From Thalassotalea sp. HSM 43 (GTDB lineage Bacteria; Pseudomonadota; Gammaproteobacteria; Enterobacterales; Alteromonadaceae): DNA of 64,000 nucleotides. Where the stretch lies: the NCBI RefSeq assembly GCF_004752005.1, contig NZ_CP038493.1, forward strand, positions 2,132,302 through 2,196,301, given 5' to 3'. This document shows, in pieces, positions 8,280-16,466 of this stretch (positions within the stretch are counted from its first letter, which is position 1; the number at the start of each line of letters is the position of its first letter). Below the pieces are notes generated by a model. The model did not search any database, was not told the DNA's origin, and saw only the letters and a program-made list of their open reading frames with translations. The translations under genes and the position numbers were made by a program.

Positions 8280-8764
8280 TCAAGTCGTCTGAAACTGGGC
8301 AATCCGTACTTGGTCAAGTGTTAGCGGAGCAATTGATTGGTCTCGCGCATGTCGGTTATATCGTCGAAGATTTGCAATCGAGCATTGCCACGTTTAAGCG
8401 AATATATGGCATAGATGATCAAGATATCACGGTTTTTCCCGACTTTTCGCAGCACGATGCTGCAACACGATTTGCCTTTTTGGACCTAAAAGGTACTCAA
8501 GTGGAATTAATTCAGGCCTTGGCTGAGCCGTTTACCAGTTTGTTGGCGAATGCCAACAGCGGTGGCGGCGGTATAAACCACTTAGCTTGGCAAGTGGCGG
8601 ATATTGATGCCTGTATGGCAATACTCGCAACGCAAGGCATCACGCCCGGTTATGTCACCCCTGATGGCATTGTCGATATGGGCGTCAAGAAAATGGTATA
8701 CCTCGATCCGCATAGCATCGACGGCCATTATCTTGAATTGATTGAAGTAACAGCAACGCAGTAA
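8267..8764 (+). CDS. VOC-family (glyoxalase/epimerase-like) protein
   Basis: 165 residues. The core IGLAHVGYIVEDLQSSIATF begins a vicinal-oxygen-chelate beta-alpha-beta-beta-beta module, and GGGINHLAWQVADIDACM begins the second; His in LAHVG and NHLAW and a late Glu (HYLELIEV) are the usual metal ligands. The arrangement is closest to methylmalonyl-CoA epimerase and related proteins. The start is ATG 8267 after AAGGAGG; it overlaps the nitrilase end by 13 bases, so the two are coupled. It could epimerise, isomerise or cleave a product of the pathway. Confidence 0.8.
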   Translation: MRAVIKSSETGQSVLGQVLAEQLIGLAHVGYIVEDLQSSIATFKRIYGIDDQDITVFPDFSQHDAATRFAFLDLKGTQVELIQALAEPFTSLLANANSGGGGINHLAWQVADIDACMAILATQGITPGYVTPDGIVDMGVKKMVYLDPHSIDGHYLELIEVTATQ

Positions 8765-8779
8765 CAAAGGAGAGTGTTG

Positions 8780-9481
8780 ATGGATATCAGCTTATTGGAT
8801 AAATATGTGCCGTTAACCCGGATTCAACAGACCCATTTTAAGGTAAAGGATCAGGGCTGTTACGACTATACACTCAATCATCAAAGTACGGATTTACAAG
8901 AGCCTTGGCAAATTCTTGAAAATGGCGACATGCAAATTATTCGTAGTGTGCGTTATTCCCGTCAATATAAGGTGTTACTGGCGGTGAGTTGCCATATCAC
9001 CAAGAGCACACAAACCATCGATCTAAGCTATCAAGAAGGTGATAACCCGGAAATTATCGCCCAATATAAAATCGATAAAGACGGCAATTGGCAAGTAAGC
9101 CAGAGTCATCCAGGAGATATATTTAAGCAGCAAGGGCACGACCCTGACTTGGTCATCTTTCCATTGTTGCGCATCTTCAGTGGCCAGATGCTAATCGATT
9201 GTAAGTTGCGAGGTCAGGCTAAGCGGCAAGTACTGATCCCAGATATTCGTCCCGAAAGTGGCTATAACGATAAACTAAAACCAAGTTTTGATATGCGCAC
9301 CAGTAAAGCCAAAGGGGTGAATGGGCGCGGTCGTAAATTCCAGTTTATTAGTGAGCATTACCAAGAAGACAGTGCGCAATTTTATCTTAATGAACATGGC
9401 CAATTGGATTTTTATCAATGGCAACAAGCACCACAAAAACTGTGGCAGGTGACTTTGTGCAAAGCTGCGGTATCCGCTTAA
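8780..9481 (+). CDS. Protein of unknown function, DUF3108-like barrel
   Basis: 233 residues, no signal peptide or membrane segment. I do not recognise a named family. Beta-rich alternation and the middle stretch (FPLLRIFSGQML followed by an IPDIRPES block) look like the protein at 54155-54892, which has HPIVGDALLMKIYDL followed by FPDLFLTSPD at the same place. The two may be distant relatives with a beta-barrel, lipocalin-like shape able to bind a hydrophobic ligand. The start is ATG 8780, seven bases after AGGAG (8768-8772). Third gene of the nitrilase operon, 15 bases after the VOC gene. Confidence 0.6.
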   Translation: MDISLLDKYVPLTRIQQTHFKVKDQGCYDYTLNHQSTDLQEPWQILENGDMQIIRSVRYSRQYKVLLAVSCHITKSTQTIDLSYQEGDNPEIIAQYKIDKDGNWQVSQSHPGDIFKQQGHDPDLVIFPLLRIFSGQMLIDCKLRGQAKRQVLIPDIRPESGYNDKLKPSFDMRTSKAKGVNGRGRKFQFISEHYQEDSAQFYLNEHGQLDFYQWQQAPQKLWQVTLCKAAVSA

Positions 9482-9485
9482 CTCA

Positions 9486-10805
9486 CTAACGAAATTGGAA
9501 TAATTCCTGATGAAAGTCGGCGCGTTTCATGCCGGCTTTACGCATGTCATTTTTGACGCTCTCACCAAATGGCGCTGGACCACAAAACCACACACTGGCG
9601 TGGTGCCATTCAGGCACCAGTTGCCGTATTTTTTCGGCGCTTAGCTTTTCTTGGATATACCAATGAATGGATACATTGGCCTTTTTAGCCAGTAGCTCAA
9701 GTTTACGTTGTATTCGTGCATTTTCATCAGACGCGCAAACAAACAAATCGATAGGTTTGGTGTCAGGGGAGTGCAGGCGGTCGCGCATTTTGGCGATAAA
9801 TGGGGTAATGCCGATGCCTGCGCCAATCCAAATTTGCCGCGTACATTTGTCGTTAAAGTTGAAATCGCCATAGGGGCCTTCAACAACGACCGGCATATCC
9901 AGTTTTAACCAGCCGCGCAGTTGATTGGTCCAGTCGCCAAGCGCTTTAATGGTGAACACTAATTGCCTACGCTCAGCACACCAATCTGAGGAAATCGTAT
10001 AGGGATGCGCACCTTCATGATTATTGGAGGTGAGAAAGGCAAATTGCCCAGCAATATGACCAGGCCAACCAGGTTGCATCTCGATGGTCGCTTCAATTAC
10101 GCCCACATCATCATATGGGGTGAGTTTGATGATTTTGCCGGCGGTTTTTTTGCTGGCGCCGATTTTACCGAGCAGTGCGGCGATCGCGGCCAATGAACCG
10201 AGCAGCATAATCAGTCCATAGCCAAGGCCAAATGCGCTTAACCAGTAGTCTTCCTTTGTCAAAATGACGGAGTGAAAAACCAAAAGCAGATAGATCACCG
10301 AAATCCATTTATGGGTCTTTTTAAATAGGTGATAAGGAATCTTATCCATTAATGCGATGCTGACAAATAGGATTACAACATAGACGCCAATTTCGCCGAT
10401 TGTTTTCGCGCTATCTCGTAGCTCCTGAGAAAACAGATGATCGCCATGAATTCGCGCCATTTGCTTGGTTTCAATAACCGCAAATAACCCCGACTTAGCA
10501 AGTAAGGGCGCAATGCCATCACCAAACCAATGCAATACGGCAAACACTAAAGCACTGATACCGAGCCATTTGTGCAGCCGATAAACTTTGTCCAAACCAT
10601 CTAAGCAATGGTTGATGGTTGGTATCCGTAAACTCATGATGGTGACTACACTCATCAATAGTGTTGCCATCACCCCGGTGTATTGCATATAGGCGTGCTT
10701 AAATATTCTTACCGTCATTGGCGCATCGAAAGGGAATTCGCTGGTCAGCCAAAGTAAGGTAAAGCTGATGATTATCAGCCAATAGGCGATGTCTATTCTT
10801 TTCAT
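9486..10805 (-). CDS. Ferric-reductase-like flavocytochrome
   Basis: 439 residues. The N-terminal half has about six membrane helices with paired His residues (HKWLG...LHW and HKWIS...FHS) that hold two b hemes. The C-terminal half is a ferredoxin-NADP reductase-type unit: FAD site HPYTISSDW, VEGPYGDF, NAD(P) site IGAGIGITPFIA, and CGPAPFG near the end. This is the FRE/NOX family, which carries electrons from cytoplasmic NAD(P)H through the membrane to iron or another acceptor. It converges on the nitrilase operon (5 bases between stops). It could supply reducing power to oxidoreductases of the cluster or reduce iron; the sequence does not decide. Confidence 0.85.
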   Translation of the reverse strand: MKRIDIAYWLIIISFTLLWLTSEFPFDAPMTVRIFKHAYMQYTGVMATLLMSVVTIMSLRIPTINHCLDGLDKVYRLHKWLGISALVFAVLHWFGDGIAPLLAKSGLFAVIETKQMARIHGDHLFSQELRDSAKTIGEIGVYVVILFVSIALMDKIPYHLFKKTHKWISVIYLLLVFHSVILTKEDYWLSAFGLGYGLIMLLGSLAAIAALLGKIGASKKTAGKIIKLTPYDDVGVIEATIEMQPGWPGHIAGQFAFLTSNNHEGAHPYTISSDWCAERRQLVFTIKALGDWTNQLRGWLKLDMPVVVEGPYGDFNFNDKCTRQIWIGAGIGITPFIAKMRDRLHSPDTKPIDLFVCASDENARIQRKLELLAKKANVSIHWYIQEKLSAEKIRQLVPEWHHASVWFCGPAPFGESVKNDMRKAGMKRADFHQELFQFR

Positions 10806-10968
10806 ATCCCCTCAATGACAATACCGTACTAGTAAACAATGAACATGGCTAAGTAAAGCCTAGATAGTAACCGGCAGCAGAGCAAGTCAGTGTTTCACTC
10901 GCGGCGAACAGGCAATCGTCAAGATAAAGGGAATGTTGAAAATTAGCGCTATAGCGTCAAAGCAGAAA

Positions 10969-10999
10969 TAAAAAAGGCCAACCTGATGTTGACCTTTTG
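10969..10999 (-). terminator. Terminator of the GntR gene
   Basis: On the minus strand AAAGGTCAAC-atcag-GTTGGCCTTTTTT makes a hairpin with one G-T pair followed by a T run, 18 bases past the stop of the GntR gene. Apart from it, the 211-base gap to the flavocytochrome start shows nothing recognisable. Confidence 0.75.
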
Positions 11000-11016
11000 T
11001 GGCAAGTAATGTGTTA

Positions 11017-11784
11017 TTACTTCATTGAGAATTCCATATCGAACTGGTATTTATCCGGTCGATATATGGCATATAAATGATCGAACAACTTGCCATCGGC
11101 GTCATACATGGAGCGATCTAACAACAAAAGTGGTCGCCCTGTTGGGATTTCCAAGACTAATGCGGTGTCCATATTCGATAACGTAGCGGTAACCGATTGT
11201 TGCACCTTATCAAGTTGGATACCGGCTTTGCGGAATATTTCCATGCGCGATGAGTTGTACAATGACTGTTCGCTATATAGTTCACCGATGTCACGGGTCC
11301 AACTGACGTAATAACCAAATGGTTGGCCATCACTCATACGTACCCGCACAGATTGAATCAGTTCTTCATCAGGACCAATACCAAATCGCTCTTGGATATC
11401 CAACGGTGGTACCGCCTTTTGGAAGGTGATTGAACGAACTTCGGTTTCTTGGCCAAGGGTTTTCAAGTTTTCTAATAAACCAGACAGTGGCGCTTTAAGC
11501 TGCTCTGCACGGTGTTTGTAGATAACATGCGATCCTTTACCGCGACGACGTGAGATATATCCTTCCTCGGCGAGCTCATCCATGGCGCGTTTTGCGGTGA
11601 TTCGTGAAACTGAAAATGCTTCTGATAGCTGATGTTCGGTCGGCATTTTTTCGCCAAATGGGATTTCACCCAAATGGATTTTTTCTTTCAAGAACAGATA
11701 TACCTGATGATACAGCGGGGTAGGTACATCCGACTTCAAGGCCTGACCTAAGCGAGGATCACTTAGTAACTCTTCAAATGTCAT
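11017..11784 (-). CDS. GntR/HutC-family transcriptional regulator
   Basis: 255 residues. The winged helix-turn-helix spans about 25-90 (PLYHQVYLFLKEKI; GEKMPTEHQLSEAFSVSRIT; GYISRRRGKGSHV), and the UTRA ligand-binding domain about 105-250. HutC-type regulators bind a small effector in UTRA and release or change their hold on DNA. It is divergent from the membrane-protein/GST pair at 12045, and the 260-base gap between holds an FNR-type site. TGATATA-type palindromic stretches at about 11787 and 11890 could be its own operators, but this is weak. Confidence 0.85.
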   Translation of the reverse strand: MTFEELLSDPRLGQALKSDVPTPLYHQVYLFLKEKIHLGEIPFGEKMPTEHQLSEAFSVSRITAKRAMDELAEEGYISRRRGKGSHVIYKHRAEQLKAPLSGLLENLKTLGQETEVRSITFQKAVPPLDIQERFGIGPDEELIQSVRVRMSDGQPFGYYVSWTRDIGELYSEQSLYNSSRMEIFRKAGIQLDKVQQSVTATLSNMDTALVLEIPTGRPLLLLDRSMYDADGKLFDHLYAIYRPDKYQFDMEFSMK

Positions 11785-11926
11785 ATTGATATATCTTCTT
11801 AATTCGTTATTAGCGCAACAGAAATCGAATCAGGCCCGTTAAGCGCTGAATTTCTGTCGATTTTATGTACGAGGGAATATAAACGCATAATGATATAATC
11901 ACATTACAAATGCAACATTAATCAAG

Positions 11927-11940
11927 ATGATTTATGTCAT
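11927..11940 (+). promoter_or_regulatory. FNR/CRP-type operator before the membrane-protein gene
   Basis: ATGAT-TTAT-GTCAT, a 14-bp palindrome of the FNR kind (consensus TTGAT-N4-ATCAA). A TTTAAT -10-like hexamer lies at 11963-11968, about 30 bases past the centre, giving the class II spacing of an activator centred near -41. It suits the gene at 12045. Confidence 0.45.
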
Positions 11941-12044
11941 TTATCCCTGTTCTCTAGTCTGTTTTAATGTCAGTTAAAGGCCATTAAGAGCCTTCATGGT
12001 TTACGTAACACAAAGGGAATAGGTTTACCCTTTTGGAAAATTGA

Positions 12045-12719
12045 ATGACTGAATATCTGGTTTTTAAGCTTTTACATCTACTTTTGTTTGTCTATTGGCT
12101 CGGTGGCGATCTCGGCACCTTTTATGCATCGCGTTTTGTCGCTAAACAAGGCCTGACGTCACAGCAGCGCAGTACCGCGTTGACTATTATGATGGGCGTT
12201 GATCAAGGACCGCGTATCTGCATGGCGCTTATCCTCGGTCCGGGCATGCAAATGGCTTATTCTTCTGGGTTAATTCAAATGCCGTTATGGGCTCTGGTAT
12301 TGGTATGGCTGATATGCGCGCTATGGTTGGCCATGGTGTTAGCGATTCACTTTGGTCACGGCAAAGCGTTTGTGCAGCCGTTAACTAAGTTTGATTTTAA
12401 TTTCCGCATAGCGGTGATTTTAGTTTGTCTGGCGGTGTGTGCTGAACATTGGCTAGCTCAATCGCCACAATATATTCAGGCGGGATATATTGCTTGGAAA
12501 TTACTGTTCTTTGCCGCGTTAGTCGCCTGTGGTTTGGGTATTCGAGTGATGCTAAAACCTTTTATTCCGGCTTTTATGGAAATGATGAAAGACGGCCCAA
12601 ATCCTGATGTTGATGGCCGGTTACAGAAATCTTTGGCTAAAGTTCGTCCCTTTGTCTACCTTATTTGGGTAGGCCTATTAGTGAACGCCGCTCTCGGCAT
12701 GCATTTAATCACGCCTTAA
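12045..12719 (+). CDS. Small membrane protein, CopD/DUF2269-like (copy 1)
   Basis: 224 residues with about six hydrophobic helices. The first helix contains LLHLLLFVYWLGGDLGTF; the same L-H-x5-YWLGG motif starts the protein at 51979-52671, so they are paralogues. A conserved His in a membrane helix next to YWLGG suggests heme or metal binding, as in CopD-like and cytochrome-b561-like proteins. The function is not known. It leads a two-gene unit with the GST 11 bases downstream, and sits behind a FNR-type site. Confidence 0.75.
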   Translation: MTEYLVFKLLHLLLFVYWLGGDLGTFYASRFVAKQGLTSQQRSTALTIMMGVDQGPRICMALILGPGMQMAYSSGLIQMPLWALVLVWLICALWLAMVLAIHFGHGKAFVQPLTKFDFNFRIAVILVCLAVCAEHWLAQSPQYIQAGYIAWKLLFFAALVACGLGIRVMLKPFIPAFMEMMKDGPNPDVDGRLQKSLAKVRPFVYLIWVGLLVNAALGMHLITP

Positions 12720-12730
12720 AAGGATATCTT

Positions 12731-13378
12731 ATGCGATTATTAAGCTCTGACTTTTCTCCCTATTCTACTCGTGTGCGCATTCAAATTCGCAAAAAATCGT
12801 TGCCTATCGACATTTGCGCACCGGAGCCAGCACTGCGAACTCCTGAGTTTCTCAACAAATATCCATTGGGTAAAATTCCGGTCTTAGAGCTTGATGATGG
12901 CCGTCATCTGGCGGAGTCTTGGACCATAATGCAGTACCTTGAACAGGTGTATCCCGAGGTGTCACTTAGCAGTGATGATGCATTTAGCGTTGCGCAAATG
13001 AGTCAAATTGGCCGCTATGCAGACTTACACCTTGGTCCATCGCTGTTTCCCATGTTTCGCGCGGTGTTGTTATCGCTTGAGCTAAATATTGACGACGAGG
13101 TCGCGGCAATAAAAGCGGAGCTTAATAAAGGTGACCGACTGCTAGCCGGGCAAGATCTAAATCGGTCAGTGAATATTGCTGATATCGCCTTGGCAACGAC
13201 AATGTTTTTTACTCTAGAGACGCCCAAATTATTTAATATTAAAAATTTATTGGCTGATTACGATAATCTCAATGCTTGGTGGCAATGGGTGCAAAAAGAC
13301 GCCGATGTGGCTTTAGGTATTGACGAGATGAATCGCGCATTTAAAGGCTTTGTTGCCGCCAGTAAACAGGCCTCATAA
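12731..13378 (+). CDS. Glutathione S-transferase family protein
   Basis: 215 residues. A thioredoxin-like N-terminal domain (about 1-78) carries SDFSPYSTRVR, with the active Ser, then NPLGKIPVLELDDG-type (here KYPLGKIPVLELDDG) with the cis-Pro, and the glutathione-binding ES in LAESWTI. The helical C-terminal domain follows with VNIADIAL. These enzymes add glutathione to electrophiles, open rings or isomerise substrates such as maleyl compounds. The start is ATG 12731 after AAAGGA. It follows the membrane-protein gene and ends at a strong terminator. Confidence 0.88.
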   Translation: MRLLSSDFSPYSTRVRIQIRKKSLPIDICAPEPALRTPEFLNKYPLGKIPVLELDDGRHLAESWTIMQYLEQVYPEVSLSSDDAFSVAQMSQIGRYADLHLGPSLFPMFRAVLLSLELNIDDEVAAIKAELNKGDRLLAGQDLNRSVNIADIALATTMFFTLETPKLFNIKNLLADYDNLNAWWQWVQKDADVALGIDEMNRAFKGFVAASKQAS

Positions 13379-13415
13379 GTTGCAATAACCACGAATATAA
13401 CCTTCTCCCAATAGG

Positions 13416-13453
13416 AAAAAGGCCGAACTCCAGTATAGGGTTCGGCCTTTTTT
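13416..13453 (+). terminator. Strong bidirectional terminator
   Basis: AAAAAGGCCGAAC and GTTCGGCCTTTTTT form a 13-bp stem with an 11-base loop, ending in a T run on both strands. It stops the membrane-protein/GST unit. Confidence 0.9.
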
Positions 13454-13512
13454 CTTGGCTATTTTTCTTGGCTATTTTTCTTAGCTATTTTTGTTAGCCA
13501 TTTTCTAGGCCA
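13449..13512. repeat. 13-bp tandem repeat
   Basis: Five consecutive copies of a TTTTTCTTGGCTA unit: two exact, then TTTTTCTTAGCTA, TTTTTGTTAGCCA and a shorter TTTTCTAGGCCA. It begins in the T tail of the terminator, so it probably arose by slippage there. Confidence 0.85.
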
Positions 13513-13525
13513 ATAGCAGGCACCA

Positions 13526-13583
13526 TTTCAACTGTTCTGACCCCTTGAAAAGGCGCATTTTCAACTGTTCTGACCCCTTGAAA
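13526..13583. repeat. 25-bp direct repeat with short inverted ends
   Basis: Two exact 25-bp copies (13526-13550 and 13559-13583), start to start 33 bases. Each begins TTTCAA and ends TTGAAA (inverted 6-bp ends) around a CTGACCCC core. The second copy supplies the last codons and the stop of the MFS gene on the minus strand. Small repeats with a TCTGACCCC core are common as palindromic or MITE-like elements in marine gammaproteobacteria; the identity here is not proven. Confidence 0.7.
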
Positions 13584-14763
13584 TGCGTTTGTCGATGGTT
13601 ATTGCTGGTTGCATGGCAATAAGCGCGCAAGCTACCAAGGCCATGGCAGAAATATTAATAACCAAGCCGTAATGGTCGTCACCTAACAACATGGCAGCGA
13701 CCATAGGGCCAGAAGCCAAACCCATTTTTGAAGCGAAACCACCTAATGCCGCCATTTGTCCCGCTTTATCGAATTCAGAACACAAGCCAAATAGATAGGA
13801 CAAGGCAAATGCCCAGGTGATGCCAATAACGACATTGGTGATCAGGTAGATACTTTCCACTTCACTGTAGTGCAATAACCAAGTACAGATGGCGGTGAGC
13901 ATAACCGATAATAAAATAGGTAACGAGCGGCCAAACTTAGTCCCTATGATGATCACTAAGAACGAACCAAGCAGAGCAATCCAGCTCGCCATAGCAAGCG
14001 CCGGGCTCATAAAGTCAAGGCTAAGACCTTCTGCTTTACCTAATCCTATGACATAGGCAAATAAGCCCATATTAGCCGCTTGAAATAAAAATATTGCCGC
14101 GAGAGTGAGCATTAATGGCAACGTTAATACTTTGCTTTTGGCAGCTGAGCTCGACTCTTTCGACACCGGATAAGACGGTAAGAAAGGCAGCATGAGCAGT
14201 GTTACTAAGGTAAAGGCAATCAATGAGATAAATAAAATACCTGTGCCGTATACCGGTACCATGGCCGGTAAAAACATAATGCCTAAGCCACCCAAACCCC
14301 ATTGAATAAATAACAGATAACCGAAGGTTTTATCGGACTCGGTGGTTCGCGACATAATACAAAAGCCGATACCAACCAACAGACCGCCGGTGATACCATG
14401 CAAACCGCGAACCGCGATCATAACGCTTGCCGACTCAATATAAACACATAGCAAATCAATCACTAATAACGACATGAGTAAGCCATAAGACCAGCGACGC
14501 CAATTGATTTTTTTGATCATTAATACCGCAGCAAACGAGCCAATAGCCGCACCATATAAATTGGCACTACTGACAAACCCGGCTTGCTGATTGGTAAACA
14601 TCAAACCTTCTTTTAAGCCGTTCACAAGGGCAGGCATAATATTGACGTAGAATATCCCTGCGGTTGCCAAAAAGGCTAAACAAACCCGGGCGATAGCTGA
14701 ATTTGGTGCCAATTTATAGCTTTTGTTCATGGGATTCTCATTACTGGTTGATGTTGCCGTCAT
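13561..14763 (-). CDS. MFS transporter
   Basis: 400 residues, 12 predicted membrane helices, with the first loop motif reduced (MIKKINWRRWSYG in place of GxLaDrxGrR), as in YbfB/YjiJ-like and other sugar or metabolite carriers. The last residues (about seven, ISRGQNS) are encoded by a 25-bp repeat that also gives the stop, so the original C-terminus was probably different. It lies 17 bases after the TPR-sulfotransferase gene, in line with the TonB receptor, and is likely the inner-membrane carrier of that module. Confidence 0.82.
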   Translation of the reverse strand: MTATSTSNENPMNKSYKLAPNSAIARVCLAFLATAGIFYVNIMPALVNGLKEGLMFTNQQAGFVSSANLYGAAIGSFAAVLMIKKINWRRWSYGLLMSLLVIDLLCVYIESASVMIAVRGLHGITGGLLVGIGFCIMSRTTESDKTFGYLLFIQWGLGGLGIMFLPAMVPVYGTGILFISLIAFTLVTLLMLPFLPSYPVSKESSSAAKSKVLTLPLMLTLAAIFLFQAANMGLFAYVIGLGKAEGLSLDFMSPALAMASWIALLGSFLVIIIGTKFGRSLPILLSVMLTAICTWLLHYSEVESIYLITNVVIGITWAFALSYLFGLCSEFDKAGQMAALGGFASKMGLASGPMVAAMLLGDDHYGLVINISAMALVACALIAMQPAITIDKRISRGQNS

Positions 14764-14780
14764 GTGGTTTGTTCCATTGT

Positions 14781-16379
14781 TTATTCGCTATCAAGCAAGT
14801 CAGCTTGCTGCAGAATGTTCTGCATAGGCTGGAGTTGCTGCTGATAGTGACGCCATTTATTGACTGATTTATTGTGAATGGATTGACGCACTTGACTGGC
14901 ACTGGCGGTGGTCACATGAGTCGATGAGTTTTCAATGTTGGCGTAGTTGTCATGCCACTGCAATTGTAAGAACTGGTACAAGGCTTTGCCTTGTTGTTGT
15001 GGATCGGCAACCAAGTCTTCATATTGCAACTGATAAATGCTGTCGCCGCAAAGTTGTTGCCAATGTTGCATCAACTGGCGATAGGCAACGTAGTATTGTG
15101 CCAACTCGGTTTGCTCATAGGAAAATGGATAAACCTGCTGAAACAAGGTCTTGTAAACCGCATAACAGGTATCCATAGGATCGCGTTGAACATGGATAAA
15201 CTTGGCATTAGGAATGGCGGCTTTAATTAAGCCAACATACAAATAATTTAGTGGTAACTTATCGCTAAACATGCGCTTATCAACGAGTTTTTCCGAAAAC
15301 TGTTGCTGTACTGATTGGCTATAGCGCTGACCAAGCTGAGCAAAGTCTACCTCACTGGCGCAACGTACAAATTGTTGTGCGCTATTAATCGGTTTTTTCA
15401 GCTGTCGGGTAAGTTGTGATAACACACTGGAAAAATGATTTAATTCTCCAAGTGGCTGAATCTGTTGCGACATTGCTAATAGCTGATCCACCATGGTTGA
15501 ACCGACTCTAGGCATGCCGATGATAAACACAGGTGCCAATGAATTATTGTCTACTGGTGTCGAACCATGTTGTTGCAGCCAATTGGCATCAAATGTCTCT
15601 TTAATGCTATCAATTATCTTAGTGTCTTGATTTATGTCGTAATTAAGGTGTTTTCGGCGCAGCTGGCAACCTTTATCAAGATGCTTAAAGGCGTGCTCAT
15701 ATTGCTGCAAATCTTCGTAGCTTTTTGCTAACGCAAACTGCACTTGCACCGTATCCTTAGCTGACAATGATTGGTCAACAAGGCTGTGCAATTGTTCTAT
15801 GTAATTGCCTTGCTTGGTTTGCTTGCGCAAGTCCACCCGCAAACAATGGGCGTCAACATCTCGTGGGTTTAATTCGATGGCTTTCGTTAAGCTGCGTTCG
15901 GCGTCAACCAAGTCGCCTTGATGGCGTTGCACCGCACCGAGACTGTAATAATGTTGATGATTGCTGGCATCTTTATTGATTGCCGATTGGTAATGTTGAA
16001 TGGCGAGCTTTGGTGAATCGAGTTGGCTCAGCAGCAGCGCTAATTGATTATCTTGATTGGCGCTTAAGGTCTGCGAACTCAGTTGTTGCACCAGCTTTTT
16101 GGCCTTGGCATATTGTTGACCTTGCAGTGCAAGCTTGGCTAATTGCAATTGCCAGTTAGGGTTGTTATTGAGTGCACAAGCTTTGTCTAAACTAGTCAAA
16201 GCGACATTGAGGTTACCGCTAGCTAGGGCGACTTGATTGGTAAAATACCAACTGTTGGCGCAATCGGGATAGTCGTGATTTAACGACCGGCTAACAGCGA
16301 TAGCTTGTTGTAATTGTTTGTTTTTAAGGTATTCAACACCTTGATTTAGCCGTTGTTGTTTTAAGCTGAATTGACTCAT
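14781..16379 (-). CDS. TPR-repeat sulfotransferase family protein
   Basis: 532 residues. The N-terminal half (about 1-245) is a row of tetratricopeptide repeats (for example YYSLGAVQRHQGDLVDAERS). The C-terminal half is a sulfotransferase domain with the PAPS 5'-phosphosulfate loop IIGMPRVGSTMVDQLL and the 3'-phosphate motif FIHVQRDPMDTCYAVYK. The family transfers sulfate from PAPS. In marine Alteromonadales such genes often sit next to TonB receptors, though the acceptor is unknown. It lies 87 bases after the receptor gene on the same strand. Confidence 0.85.
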   Translation of the reverse strand: MSQFSLKQQRLNQGVEYLKNKQLQQAIAVSRSLNHDYPDCANSWYFTNQVALASGNLNVALTSLDKACALNNNPNWQLQLAKLALQGQQYAKAKKLVQQLSSQTLSANQDNQLALLLSQLDSPKLAIQHYQSAINKDASNHQHYYSLGAVQRHQGDLVDAERSLTKAIELNPRDVDAHCLRVDLRKQTKQGNYIEQLHSLVDQSLSAKDTVQVQFALAKSYEDLQQYEHAFKHLDKGCQLRRKHLNYDINQDTKIIDSIKETFDANWLQQHGSTPVDNNSLAPVFIIGMPRVGSTMVDQLLAMSQQIQPLGELNHFSSVLSQLTRQLKKPINSAQQFVRCASEVDFAQLGQRYSQSVQQQFSEKLVDKRMFSDKLPLNYLYVGLIKAAIPNAKFIHVQRDPMDTCYAVYKTLFQQVYPFSYEQTELAQYYVAYRQLMQHWQQLCGDSIYQLQYEDLVADPQQQGKALYQFLQLQWHDNYANIENSSTHVTTASASQVRQSIHNKSVNKWRHYQQQLQPMQNILQQADLLDSE

Positions 16380-16466
16380 TTAAGCATTTCTTTTTGCTTT
16401 ATCATAGCGACAGAATACAAACAATGGAACCATGACGTTTGCCATGGCTCCATTATTTGCAGGGAG

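Noticed and set aside
11787-11902. TGATATA-type palindromes as GntR autoregulatory sites
   Set aside because: Too short and AT-rich to tell from background in this genome.
14965-14974. AACTGGTAC inside the TPR-sulfotransferase gene
   Set aside because: Single copy inside a coding region without a 23-bp partner; not part of the operator set.
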